In this document: positions 8,215 through 15,817 of the stretch, one piece after another
Numbering within the stretch: the first letter of the stretch is position 1
How the letters are laid out: every line of letters starts with the position of its first letter
Source of the DNA: Rathayibacter oskolensis
GTDB lineage: Bacteria > Actinomycetota > Actinomycetes > Actinomycetales > Microbacteriaceae
Length of the DNA: 64,000 bases
Direction of reading: 5' to 3'
Assembly: GCF_900177245.1 (NCBI RefSeq)
Contig: NZ_FXBM01000001.1
Location: forward strand, 1,364,001 to 1,428,000
The notes under the pieces: generated by a model
What the model was told of the DNA's origin: nothing
The model's database searches: none
What the model saw: the letters and a program-made list of their open reading frames with translations, nothing else
Made by a program: the position numbers and the translations under genes

Positions 8215-8871
8215 TCAGGACGCGCTCGAGACTGCCTCTGCGATCGGCACGTCCCCCGAGACGAGCTCCCAGGTCCGGCCGATCGATGCGGGCTCCTCGA
8301 GCACCGCGACGACCGTCGCCGCGACGTCGGCGCGCGGGATGCTGCCGCGCTCGACGGTGTCGCCGAGCGCGATCGCGCCGGTGCCCTCGTCCGAGGTGAG
8401 GGCGCCGGGGCGCAGGATCGTCCAGTCGAGGTCGGTGCCGCGCAGTGCGGTGTCTGCGTCGCGCTTCGCCTCGACGTAGGCGCGCCACGTCTCGTCCGTG
8501 TCCTCGGCGAGCGGCTCGTCGACGCCGATCGCGCTGATCTGCACGAAGCGGCGGATCCCGGCGATCGCCGCCGCCTCCTGGCTGAGGACCGAGGCGCCGA
8601 GGTCGACGGTGCGCTTGCGCTCGATGCCCGAGTCCGGGCCCGCCCCGGCGGTGAAGACGAGGGCGTCGACACCCTCCAGCGCTGCGGCGAGGTCGGCCGC
8701 GGTGGACGACTCCAGATCGTGCACGAGGGGCTCGCTCCCCAGTCGGATGATGTCCTCGGCGTGATCCGGATTGCGGATCACCCCGACGGAGTCGTGTCCG
8801 GCGTCGTACAGCAGGTGCAGGATCCGCTGTCCGATCTTGCCGTGGGCTCCGATGACGGCGACGCGTGTCAT
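8215..8871 (-). CDS. NAD(P)-binding epimerase-like protein (NmrA/YwnB type)
   Basis: 218 residues from the ATG at 8871, preceded by GAGGAA. It begins with the Rossmann motif VIGAHGKIGQRI and continues as an atypical short-chain dehydrogenase with DALVFTAGAG, RFVQISAIGV and WTILRPGALT. The YxxxK pair is YVEAK. Proteins of this kind act as NAD(P)H sensors or quinone/flavin reductases. The ORF can be extended upstream to 9018, but the extension is basic low-complexity sequence without a ribosome site. It precedes fadD by 52 bases on the same strand. Confidence 0.85.
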   Translation of the reverse strand: MTRVAVIGAHGKIGQRILHLLYDAGHDSVGVIRNPDHAEDIIRLGSEPLVHDLESSTAADLAAALEGVDALVFTAGAGPDSGIERKRTVDLGASVLSQEAAAIAGIRRFVQISAIGVDEPLAEDTDETWRAYVEAKRDADTALRGTDLDWTILRPGALTSDEGTGAIALGDTVERGSIPRADVAATVVAVLEEPASIGRTWELVSGDVPIAEAVSSAS

Positions 8872-8994
8872 GGCTGGTTCCTCTCGTCGATGGCGGGTGC
8901 GGCTCCCGCGTCGTGCGCGGGGACCGCAGGGGTCCATCCTGCCGACGGCGGATGGGAGGCGGCTCAAGCCGCAGGAGGCTCGGGTTCGGCTGGT

Positions 8995-9015
8995 CGGGCG
9001 GCTCAGAGCCGCCCG
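8995..9015 (-). terminator. Hairpin after the TIGR03086 gene
   Basis: 7-bp G/C stem, 8995-9001 paired with 9009-9015, around a seven-base loop, ending just after the stop of the minus-strand gene at 9019. A second imperfect hairpin lies at about 8955-8975. Confidence 0.5.
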
Positions 9016-9018
9016 CAC

Positions 9019-9615
9019 CTAGGCGGCGAGGCGGTCGTCGCGACCCGTGATCGCGAGGAGCCTGCTCTGCAGAGGCGCCTGCTGGTCGACCGGCACGGGC
9101 TGGGCGTAGAGCCCGCTCGCGCGCAGCGTCGCCTCCTGGGGGGCGAAGAGCTCCCAGACCGCTGCGACCAGCTCCTCGTCGAGGGTCTCGTCGCCGCCCG
9201 TCGCCCGCGCGAGATCCCAGGCGTGGATGGTGACGTCGGACACGCACTCGCGCATGAACTCGAGTGCCGTGACGGAGTCGCGTCCGAGCCGCAGCACCGC
9301 TTCGGGGTCGACCGCCTGCGCCGCGGTCCGCGCTCGGTCCGTCACGCGGCGCCACTCGCTGCGCAGGTCGGCGCCGACGGGCTCGAGCCGGATCGGCGAC
9401 TCGTCCCCGCCGGAGAGCAGGGTGTAGGCCCGCTGCTGCTCACGGACGACGTGCAGGACGAGGGCCCGCGTGTCCCACTCGGTGTCGGGTGTCGGTGCCG
9501 ACCAGTCGGCGACCAGGGCGAGCCGGGCGTCGAACGCGGCGTGCGCCCGCTCCTGCAGGTCGAGCCAGCGGCTCATCTCGATGGCGGTGGGGGTGGCGGG
9601 CTGCTCGTGCGTCAT
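9019..9615 (-). CDS. TIGR03086-family DinB-fold metal-binding protein
   Basis: 198 residues. The sequence has the four-helix DinB/mycothiol-dependent maleylpyruvate isomerase layout. Likely metal ligands are His in VLHVVREQQ and His in the characteristic VSDVTIHAWDLARATGGDE motif. The family is thought to use mycothiol or another thiol as cofactor in actinobacteria, but no substrate is evident. It is transcribed away from dinB with a 141-base shared upstream region. Confidence 0.8.
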   Translation of the reverse strand: MTHEQPATPTAIEMSRWLDLQERAHAAFDARLALVADWSAPTPDTEWDTRALVLHVVREQQRAYTLLSGGDESPIRLEPVGADLRSEWRRVTDRARTAAQAVDPEAVLRLGRDSVTALEFMRECVSDVTIHAWDLARATGGDETLDEELVAAVWELFAPQEATLRASGLYAQPVPVDQQAPLQSRLLAITGRDDRLAA

Positions 9616-9736
9616 GTCTTCTCCGGAGCGTCGTCGTCGATGCTCGGGTCAACCGCGGTGGGCGCCCGGCCATTCCCTCGCTCCGGCCCCTCGTGTCGGT
9701 GGTGCGTGCGACGATCGATGCGAGCGGAGGCGGTAC

Positions 9737-9760
9737 GTGAGCGAGCAGGACGGCGCGTGA
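9737..9760 (+). CDS. Possible 7-codon leader peptide before dinB
   Basis: GTG at 9737 reads seven codons (VSEQDGA) to TGA at 9758-9760. A strong GGAGG lies at 9726-9730, 6 bases before it. Its stop overlaps the dinB GTG as GTGA, the arrangement of translational coupling. The 20 bases of this unit are nearly repeated at the dinB start (9757-9776). Coding status is inferred from the ribosome site and the overlap only. Confidence 0.4.
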   Translation: MSEQDGA

Positions 9761-11037
9761 GCAAACAGGACGGTACGGGGCGGCAGGTCACGACCGAGCC
9801 CTTCGACGACCCCCGCGCGAGCATCATGCACATCGACATGGATGCGTTCTTCGCCTCCGTCGAGCTGCTCGAGCATCCCGAGCTGCGTGGGCGCCCGGTG
9901 ATCGTCGGGCACATCGGGTCGCGCTCGGTGGTCACCGCCGCGACCTACGAGGCCCGGCGCTACGGCGTCAACTCCGCGATGCCGATGGCCGTGGCCCTGC
10001 GCCGCTGCCCGCAGGCGATCGTGCTCGAGCCGCACATGGACCGCTACCGCGAGGCGTCCCGACGGGTGATGGCGATCTTCGACTCCTTCACGCCCCTGGT
10101 CGAGCGACTCAGCATCGACGAGGCGTTCCTCGACGTGGCGGGCGCCCGGAGGATCTCGGGATCGCCCTTCGCCATCGGCACCGAGATCCGCCGGAGGGTC
10201 CAGTCCGAGCTGGGGCTCACCTGCTCCGTCGGCATCGCGAGCACCAAGTTCGTGGCCAAGCTCGCCTCCGGCCGGTCCAAGCCCGACGGGCTCCTCGTGG
10301 TTCCGGCCGACGGCGTGCGGGCGTTCCTCGACCCGCTGCCGGTCAGCGCGCTCTGGGGAGTCGGGGCCAGCACCGAGGAGGCGCTGCTGCGGAGGGGGCT
10401 GCGGACCGTCGCCGATGTCGCCGCGACACCGCTGCCGGTGCTCATGTCCTCTCTCGGCGAGGCGACGGGCCGTCGTCTGCACGCTCTCTCGAACGGAGTC
10501 GATCCGCGCCCGGTCGACACGCGTCAGGTCGAGAAGAGCGCGGGGCACGAGATCACCTTCGCTGACGACGTCGGCGATCCCGAGCTCGTGCGCCGCGAGC
10601 TCCTCCGGCTGTGCGACAAGGTCGCCGTCCGGATGCGGCGGTCGGGGGTGCGCTGCCGCACGGTCGCGGTCAAGGTCCGCTTCGGCGACTTCAGCACCCT
10701 CACGCGATCGCGCACCCTCCCCGAGGCGACCGACGTCGCCCGGGTCCTCTACGAGGCGTCTTCAGCGCTCCTGGAGTCGGCGAATCCGCTCCGACGCCCG
10801 GTGCGGCTCATCGGGGTGCGCGGCGAGCAGCTGGTCGACGGCGACGACGTCGCCTTCTCGCTCTGGAGCGACTCCGACGACTGGCGCGACGCCGAGCTCG
10901 CGGTCGACGGCGTCGCCGCGCGCTTCGGCAGCGGTGCCGTGCGCCCGGCCTCGCTGATCGCGAGATCGGCTCCCGAGTCGGCCAAGGGCATCGACATCAG
11001 CGACACTCTGGCTACGCGGAACCGATCGTCAGACTGA
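9757..11037 (+). CDS. dinB: DNA polymerase IV (Y family)
   Basis: 426 residues from the GTG at 9757, which has AGGA 6 bases upstream; an in-frame ATG at 9718 lacks a ribosome site. It is an error-prone lesion-bypass polymerase. The palm motifs are intact: HIDMDAFFASVE near residue 27 (first catalytic Asp), the YEARRYGV fingers motif, and RLSIDEAFLDVAG with the second Asp-Glu pair. The thumb and little-finger domains follow (GVGASTEEALLRRGL, then VRFGDFSTLTRSRTLPE). No clear C-terminal clamp-binding motif was noticed. The last 26 bases overlap the convergent gene downstream. Confidence 0.95.
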   Translation: MSKQDGTGRQVTTEPFDDPRASIMHIDMDAFFASVELLEHPELRGRPVIVGHIGSRSVVTAATYEARRYGVNSAMPMAVALRRCPQAIVLEPHMDRYREASRRVMAIFDSFTPLVERLSIDEAFLDVAGARRISGSPFAIGTEIRRRVQSELGLTCSVGIASTKFVAKLASGRSKPDGLLVVPADGVRAFLDPLPVSALWGVGASTEEALLRRGLRTVADVAATPLPVLMSSLGEATGRRLHALSNGVDPRPVDTRQVEKSAGHEITFADDVGDPELVRRELLRLCDKVAVRMRRSGVRCRTVAVKVRFGDFSTLTRSRTLPEATDVARVLYEASSALLESANPLRRPVRLIGVRGEQLVDGDDVAFSLWSDSDDWRDAELAVDGVAARFGSGAVRPASLIARSAPESAKGIDISDTLATRNRSSD

Positions 11038-11935
11038 TCGGCCGGTGGTCGGAGCCGTTCGACGGCAGCACCCGCAGCGCGGCCGCCGGGACGCCGTCGG
11101 CGAGCCCGTGGTCGAGCGGGACGAGCGGCAGGAGCGCCGGCCAGGTGGCGGGGAAGCCGACACCCGACGTGCGGACCAGCCCCGCCTCCGCCAGGACCGG
11201 CGCGAGGAGGTGGTCGTCGGTGGCCGTGTTGAAGTCCCCGACGACGACGGTCCGCTCGGAGTCGTCCTCGGCGAGCGCTCCGGCGAGCCCGCCGAGCATG
11301 GTGTCCCGCTCCCCGTGGTCGCCCAGCCGGAACGAGGCGAGGTGCACCACCAGCAGGCGCGTCGGTCCGATCGGGGTGTCGACGTCGACGGCGAGAGCGC
11401 GGTCCCAGCCCAGACCGAGGTCGAGGGGAGTGCCGCTGGAGAGCTCCGTGCTGCTCCAGATGCCCACGGTCCCGACGACGTACGAGTAGGGGTAGGCCTC
11501 GGACAGCTCGGCGTCGACCGCCGAGCGGGCCTCGCCGGTCAGCTCCTGGAGTGCGATCGCCTCCGGTCCACGAGCGGCGAGCTCGGCCACGAGGGGCCCG
11601 GCGTCCTCGCTCGCCCCGAGGTTCTGGCTGACGATCGTGAACGCGCCCGACCGCACGTCGTCCACCGGGACCGCGACGGGGAGGACGAGGACGCCGTACA
11701 CCGTGGCGAGAACGGTCACGGCCGCTCCGGCGATGCGGGAGCGCAGCGCCACCGCGCCCGCCATCAGGAGGACGACGGCGAGCCCCGTCCACGGGATCGC
11801 CGTCTCGAGCACCGACAGCCAGCCGGCGGCGTCGGACAGCACGCGGTGGAACGCGAGGAACGCGCTCAGCACCGCGCTCACCACGACCACGCCCGCGGTG
11901 CGGGCGGGGCGGGGGCGGCGGGCGCGCGGAGGCAT
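11012..11935 (-). CDS. Membrane-anchored endonuclease/exonuclease/phosphatase-family protein
   Basis: 307 residues. The first ~100 hold three hydrophobic segments (GVVVVSAVLSAFLAF, IPWTGLAVVLLMAGAVAL, AAVTVLATVYGVLVLPVAV), then an EEP fold with the motifs SQNLG, ALQELTG (Glu), VVVGDFNTATDD and a terminal SNGSDHRPI. The metal-dependent hydrolase is therefore probably displayed outside the membrane. The substrate could be nucleic acid, phospholipid or inositol phosphate. Its 3' end overlaps dinB tail to tail by 26 bases. Confidence 0.85.
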   Translation of the reverse strand: MPPRARRPRPARTAGVVVVSAVLSAFLAFHRVLSDAAGWLSVLETAIPWTGLAVVLLMAGAVALRSRIAGAAVTVLATVYGVLVLPVAVPVDDVRSGAFTIVSQNLGASEDAGPLVAELAARGPEAIALQELTGEARSAVDAELSEAYPYSYVVGTVGIWSSTELSSGTPLDLGLGWDRALAVDVDTPIGPTRLLVVHLASFRLGDHGERDTMLGGLAGALAEDDSERTVVVGDFNTATDDHLLAPVLAEAGLVRTSGVGFPATWPALLPLVPLDHGLADGVPAAALRVLPSNGSDHRPISLTIGSA

Positions 11936-12024
11936 CCGTCGAGTATGACCGGTGGCACGGCGCCAGGGGTGGGGGAGTCCTGTGCGGGTCGGCCCGGCGC
12001 TTGTCGCTCCGGAGAGGCGCGGAG

Positions 12025-12030
12025 TAGCGT
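12025..12030 (+). promoter_or_regulatory. Leaderless -10 box
   Basis: TAGCGT lies 6 bases before the ATG at 12037, the spacing of leaderless actinobacterial mRNAs. No ribosome site is visible. Confidence 0.5.
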
Positions 12031-12036
12031 TCGGAC

Positions 12037-12366
12037 ATGCCCAACATCGCTGTGTCCCTGGCCGACAAAGTCACCTCTGCGGGTGCCGCGACGATCTACG
12101 GGGAGCCCGTGACGGTCGACGGCGTGTCGCTGGTCCCGGTGTCCCTGCGCTGGTTCGGCTTCGGCGGAGGCAGCGGTTCGGAGGACGGCCAGGAGGGCGG
12201 GGGCGGTGGCGGAGGCGGCGCGGTCGTCCCGATCGGCGCCTACATCAAGGACGACCTCGGCCTGCGCTTCCAGCCGAACGTGGTCTCCGTGCTCGCCGTG
12301 GGCATCCCCTTCGTCTGGGTGACCGGCAAGGCGCTCGCCCGCATCATCCGAGCTCTCAAGAAGTAG
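12037..12366 (+). CDS. GerW/YtfJ-like sporulation-family protein
   Basis: 109 residues. The features match the small GerW family: a polar start, ATIYGEPVTVDGVSLVPVSLRWFGFGGG, then a long Gly run (GGGGGGGG), VVPIGAYIKDDLGLRFQP and a basic C-terminal helix with a hydrophobic face (VLAVGIPFVWVTGKALARIIRALKK). In firmicutes the family is sporulation- or germination-linked. Here no spore genes are in view, so its role is unknown. The transcript is probably leaderless. Confidence 0.65.
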   Translation: MPNIAVSLADKVTSAGAATIYGEPVTVDGVSLVPVSLRWFGFGGGSGSEDGQEGGGGGGGGAVVPIGAYIKDDLGLRFQPNVVSVLAVGIPFVWVTGKALARIIRALKK

Positions 12367-12375
12367 CGCGGCCGC

Positions 12376-12762
12376 TCAGCGCACGCGCTGCTGGCGGGCC
12401 GTGAACCACTTCTTCTGCGTGCGCCCGAATCCGACGATCAGGCGCTCGACGTCGTCCGGGCGGCGCGGGTCGTAGATCACCGCGACCGGTTCGCCGGCCA
12501 TCCACGCGTCTCCCCGCCTCTGCGGGACCTTGAGAGCACGGCGCTCGCGCCCGTCGTCGAGCCGGTACTCCACCAGGAGCCTGCCCAGTTCGGCGGCCGC
12601 CGCTCGATCACCGCGCGCGGGGTCGTGCGCGAGGACGCGTCCGGGTACGCAGGTGCCGTAGGTCAGCAGCTCTCGCCGGATCCGCCGCCTCCGCTGCCAG
12701 AGCAGTGCCTGCAGCAGGACGAGGAGCACCGCTGCGAGGACGAGCACCACCGACCACGACAT
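12376..12762 (-). CDS. Membrane-anchored DUF3592-like hypothetical protein
   Basis: 128 residues from the ATG at 12762 (MSWSVVLVLAAVLLVLLQALLWQRRRR): one N-terminal membrane helix followed by a stop-transfer Arg cluster. The soluble part has a beta-rich look (LVEYRLDDGRERRALKVPQR, EPVAVIYDPRRPDDVERL), as in DUF3592-type domains. An upstream extension to 12903 would run across the riboswitch and is rejected. It is divergent from the thiamine operon. Confidence 0.7.
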   Translation of the reverse strand: MSWSVVLVLAAVLLVLLQALLWQRRRRIRRELLTYGTCVPGRVLAHDPARGDRAAAAELGRLLVEYRLDDGRERRALKVPQRRGDAWMAGEPVAVIYDPRRPDDVERLIVGFGRTQKKWFTARQQRVR

Positions 12763-12768
12763 GCTGTC

Positions 12769-12774
12769 TATGAT
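12769..12774 (+). promoter_or_regulatory. Candidate -10 box for the TPP riboswitch transcript
   Basis: TATGAT stands 6 bases before the first base of the aptamer. No good -35 is visible because the region is shared with the start of the divergent gene. Confidence 0.45.
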
Positions 12775-12780
12775 TGCTGA

Positions 12781-12875
12781 CGAACACGGGAGTCCGGTGC
12801 ACCGGGCTGAGAGGAAGGCACGCAGCCTTCGACCGTCGAACCTGATCTGGGTCATGCCAGCGAAGGAACGTTTCG
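12781..12875 (+). ncRNA. TPP riboswitch (THI element)
   Basis: The aptamer core is unmistakable: CCGGGCTGAGAGG, then GAACCTGATCTGGGTCATGCC and GCGAAGGAAC. Pairings visible are P1 (12781-12784 with 12872-12875), P2 (CCGG either side of TGCA), P3 (AAGGC with GCCTT) and P4/P5 (CTGG with CCAG). It senses thiamine pyrophosphate and controls the ykoEDC transporter downstream. A separate hairpin at 12892-12924 pairs the ribosome-binding site, so control is probably translational. Confidence 0.95.
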
Positions 12876-12891
12876 ATCTCCTCTTGATACC

Positions 12892-12924
12892 CGTGCCCTC
12901 CATTCGCTCACACGAAAGGGCACG
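12892..12924 (+). promoter_or_regulatory. Ribosome-site sequestering hairpin of the TPP riboswitch
   Basis: 12892-12899 pairs with 12917-12924 (8 bp), and 12903-12906 with 12913-12916 (4 bp) above a small bulge. The paired 3' side contains the AAAGGG ribosome site (12915-12920) of the GTG at 12928. This is the expected OFF structure of a translational riboswitch. Confidence 0.7.
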
Positions 12925-12927
12925 TCA

Positions 12928-13572
12928 GTGCAGAACACAGCAGTCTCCTCCTCCTCTCCGCGCCGCTCCGGTCGCACCCTCCGCTGGAGGGTGGTCGACA
13001 TCGTGGTCGCGAGCGTCATCGCCGTCGCGAGCGGCATCGTCTTCTGGGCCTGGGGCCTCGCGACGAACGTCCTCGGCATCGCCTTCGACTTCCTCCCCGG
13101 CCTCGGCGGGATCCTCGGCGGCGGCTGGCTCTTCGCCGGTGTGCTCGGCGGCCTGATCATCAGGAAGCCCGGCGCCGCCCTCTTCACCGAGCTCGTCGCT
13201 GCCCTCGTCTCGGGCCTGATCGGCACGCAGTGGGGCTTCTTCGTGCTGCTGTCCGGCCTCGTCCAGGGCCTCGGCGCCGAGATCGTGCTCGCCCTCTTCC
13301 TGTACCGCAGCGGACGCCCGATCGTCGCGATGCTGGCGGGCGCCGCGTCAGGTCTCGCGCTCGCGATCAACGACCTGATCGTCTACTACCCCGGCGTCGA
13401 CGGTCTCTTCGCGACCGTCTACGTGGTCTCGTCGATCGTGTCCGGAGTCGTCCTGGCCGGTCTCCTGCCCTGGTTCGCGGTCCGCGCACTCGCCGCCTCC
13501 GGAGCACTCGATCGGTTCGCATCGGGCCGCGAGGGCCGCGTGGTCGAGGGAGCGGGCGTCGGCTCTCGATGA
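12928..13572 (+). CDS. ykoE: ECF transporter substrate-binding membrane component, thiamine or HMP
   Basis: 214 residues from the GTG at 12928, 7 bases after AAAGGG. It is an S component of an energy-coupling factor importer with about five to six membrane helices. Family-like segments are WRVVDIVVASVIAVASGIVFWAW, PGLGGILGGGWLFAGVLGGLI, PGAALFTELVAALVSGLIG and QWGFFVLLSGLVQGLGAEI. YkoE proteins bind thiamine or its hydroxymethylpyrimidine part, and the TPP riboswitch upstream supports this. The stop overlaps the next start (ATGA). Confidence 0.92.
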   Translation: MQNTAVSSSSPRRSGRTLRWRVVDIVVASVIAVASGIVFWAWGLATNVLGIAFDFLPGLGGILGGGWLFAGVLGGLIIRKPGAALFTELVAALVSGLIGTQWGFFVLLSGLVQGLGAEIVLALFLYRSGRPIVAMLAGAASGLALAINDLIVYYPGVDGLFATVYVVSSIVSGVVLAGLLPWFAVRALAASGALDRFASGREGRVVEGAGVGSR

Positions 13573-15023
13573 CGGGCGCGTCGATCCGGGCCCGCGGCTG
13601 GAGCTGGCGGCACGCCGGCCGCTCCAGCACCGCGGTGACCGGCCTCGATCTCGACGTCGGCCCGGGGGAGCGGATCCTGCTGCTGGGGCCCTCCGGAGCG
13701 GGCAAGAGCACCCTCCTGCACGCCCTCGCCGGCGTGCTCGGCGGCGAGGAGGACGGTGCATCCTCGGGTGAGCTGTCGCTCGACGGTGCCTCGCCGCTGG
13801 ATCGACGGGGCACCGCCGGCCTCGTCCTCCAGGACCCGGACACGCAGGCGGTCCTCGCACGCGTCGGCGACGACGTCGGCTTCGCCTGCGAGAACCTCGG
13901 GGTCCCTCGCGGCGACATCCCCGAGCGCGTGCGCCGGGCACTCGACGACGTCGGGCTCGACGTGCCGCTCGACCGCTCGACGTCGGCCCTGTCGGGCGGG
14001 CAGAAGCAGCGGCTGGCTCTCGCGGGCGTGCTCGCGATGCAGCCGCGCCTCCTCCTCCTCGACGAGCCGACGGCCAATCTCGATCCGGTGGGCGTGCAGG
14101 AGGTGCGCGCGGCCGTCGAGCGCAGCACCCGTCGGTCCGGAGCGACGCTGGTCGTCGTCGAGCACCGCGTCGACGTGTGGATCGACCTGGTCGACCGCAT
14201 CGTCGTCCTCGGAGCGGACGGCTCGGTCCTCACCGACGGTGCACCCGACGCGGTGCTCGCCGGAGCCCGAGCGACTCTCGTCGCTGCGGGTGTGTGGCTG
14301 CCCGGCGACGTTCCCGAGCGGCGGGCGGCGACGGGGTGTCCGGCACCCGCCGCGCTGGTCGCCGAGTCCCTGGCGGTGGCGCGGCCCGTCTTCGGCCGTC
14401 GTCGTCCGGCACCGGTCGCCTCCGGCCTCGACGTCGAGATCGACTCGGGGAGGGTGACCGCCGTCCTGGGACCGAACGGAGCGGGCAAGTCGACGCTCGC
14501 GCTCACCCTCGCCGGGCTCCTCCCGCCGGTCGCGGGCGAGGTACGCGCGTCGGCGGCACTGGCCGACGGAGCCTCCGGCCATCCGCACCGCTGGAGCTCG
14601 GCGCAGCTCGCCGATCGTGTCGCAATGGTCTTCCAGGAGCCCGAGCACCAGTTCCTCACCGCCCGCGTCCGGCACGAGCTGGAGCTGGGCGCACGCGACG
14701 GCGCCGAGCGGCGGCGCGCCGACGAGGTGCTGCAGCGGCTCGGGCTCGACGCTCTGGCCGAGGCCAACCCGTTCACCCTCTCCGGAGGGGAGAAGCGGAG
14801 GCTGGCGGTCGCGTCGGCCCTCGTCCGACGCCCGCTGGCCGTCGTCCTCGATGAGCCGACCTTCGGGCAGGATCGGAACACGTGGCAGGTCCTCGTCGAT
14901 CTGCTGGCCGAACTGCGCGACGACGGCCGCGCGATCCTCACCGTGACGCACGACGAGCACCTGGTCGCGGCCCTCGCGGATGCGACCGTCCTGATCGGCG
15001 CTCCGGCGGGAGCACCGCGATGA
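13569..15023 (+). CDS. ykoD: ECF transporter dual ATPase
   Basis: 484 residues starting in the ATGA overlap with ykoE. Two ABC domains are joined in one chain. The first has Walker A GPSGAGKST near residue 40, signature LSGGQKQRLAL and Walker B LLLLDEPTANLDP. The second has GPNGAGKST near 300, LSGGEKRRLAV and VVLDEPTFGQD. The pair supplies energy for uptake by the S and T components on either side. Like its neighbours it has end-to-start overlaps, so the three subunits are translationally coupled. Confidence 0.93.
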   Translation: MTGASIRARGWSWRHAGRSSTAVTGLDLDVGPGERILLLGPSGAGKSTLLHALAGVLGGEEDGASSGELSLDGASPLDRRGTAGLVLQDPDTQAVLARVGDDVGFACENLGVPRGDIPERVRRALDDVGLDVPLDRSTSALSGGQKQRLALAGVLAMQPRLLLLDEPTANLDPVGVQEVRAAVERSTRRSGATLVVVEHRVDVWIDLVDRIVVLGADGSVLTDGAPDAVLAGARATLVAAGVWLPGDVPERRAATGCPAPAALVAESLAVARPVFGRRRPAPVASGLDVEIDSGRVTAVLGPNGAGKSTLALTLAGLLPPVAGEVRASAALADGASGHPHRWSSAQLADRVAMVFQEPEHQFLTARVRHELELGARDGAERRRADEVLQRLGLDALAEANPFTLSGGEKRRLAVASALVRRPLAVVLDEPTFGQDRNTWQVLVDLLAELRDDGRAILTVTHDEHLVAALADATVLIGAPAGAPR

Positions 15024-15817
15024 CCCTCCTCGACGCGGTCCCCGCCCGCGGCGCGATCGCCCGCGCCAACCCCGTCGCGAAGCTCCTCGCGAGCCTCGTG
15101 ATCGCCGTCGTCCTCGTGCTGACGGTCGACGCGGTGTCGGCCGCCACAGCGCTCGCCCTCGAGCTCCTGGTGCTGCCGTTCGCCGGGCTCCGTCTGCCGG
15201 ACCTGCTCCGGCGCACGGCGCCGCTGTGGATCGCCGCGCCGCTGGCGGGTGCCACGACGGTCCTCTACGGGCGCGACGAGGGAGCGGTTCTCGCCCAGTT
15301 CCTCATCGTCAGCGTCACGGAGGGGTCGGTCGCCCTGGGCGCCGCGGTCGCACTGCGGGTACTCGCGATCGGGCTCCCGAGCGTGGTGCTCATCGCGACG
15401 ACCGATCCCACCGACCTCGCGGACGGCCTGGCGCAGATCCTCCGGCTGCCGTCCCGGTTCGTCCTGGGCGGACTGGCCGGGATGCGGCTCGTCGGCCTGC
15501 TGGTCGAGGACTGGCGGACGCTCGCGATGGCCCGGCGCGCTCGCGGGGTCGCCGACGGCAGAGGTCCGGTCCACGCACTGCGGAGTCTCGCGTCCCGCGC
15601 GTTCTCCCTCCTGGTGCTCGCGATCCGTCGCGGCAGCCGGCTCGCGACGGCGATGGAGGCGAAGGGCTTCGGGTCGGATGTTCCCCGCACCTGGGCGCGG
15701 GAGTCGCGCCTGCGTGCGGGAGACCTGCTCCTGATCCTCGGCGGCGTCGTCGTCGCCGGTCTCGCGGTCGCGTCAGCGGTGCTCGCGGGCACCTGGAGCT
15801 TCCTGCTCGATGTCTGA
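15020..15817 (+). CDS. ykoC: ECF transporter transmembrane component (EcfT/CbiQ type)
   Basis: 265 residues beginning in an ATGA overlap with ykoD. It is a hydrophobic protein with several membrane helices and the two conserved coupling motifs of EcfT: MARRARGVA and MEAKGFGS (the A-R-G / A-x-G type signatures that contact the ATPases). It links YkoE to YkoD. Its last 8 bases overlap the following kinase gene. Confidence 0.92.
   Translation: MTLLDAVPARGAIARANPVAKLLASLVIAVVLVLTVDAVSAATALALELLVLPFAGLRLPDLLRRTAPLWIAAPLAGATTVLYGRDEGAVLAQFLIVSVTEGSVALGAAVALRVLAIGLPSVVLIATTDPTDLADGLAQILRLPSRFVLGGLAGMRLVGLLVEDWRTLAMARRARGVADGRGPVHALRSLASRAFSLLVLAIRRGSRLATAMEAKGFGSDVPRTWARESRLRAGDLLLILGGVVVAGLAVASAVLAGTWSFLLDV

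Noticed and set aside
8872-9018. Upstream extension of the NAD(P)-binding protein to 9018
   Set aside because: The added residues are Arg-rich and featureless, while the ATG at 8871 has a good ribosome site and begins directly at the Rossmann strand.
12763-12903. Upstream extension of the DUF3592-like minus-strand gene to 12903
   Set aside because: The extension would be translated from the antisense of the TPP riboswitch, and the internal ATG at 12762 begins a clear membrane anchor.
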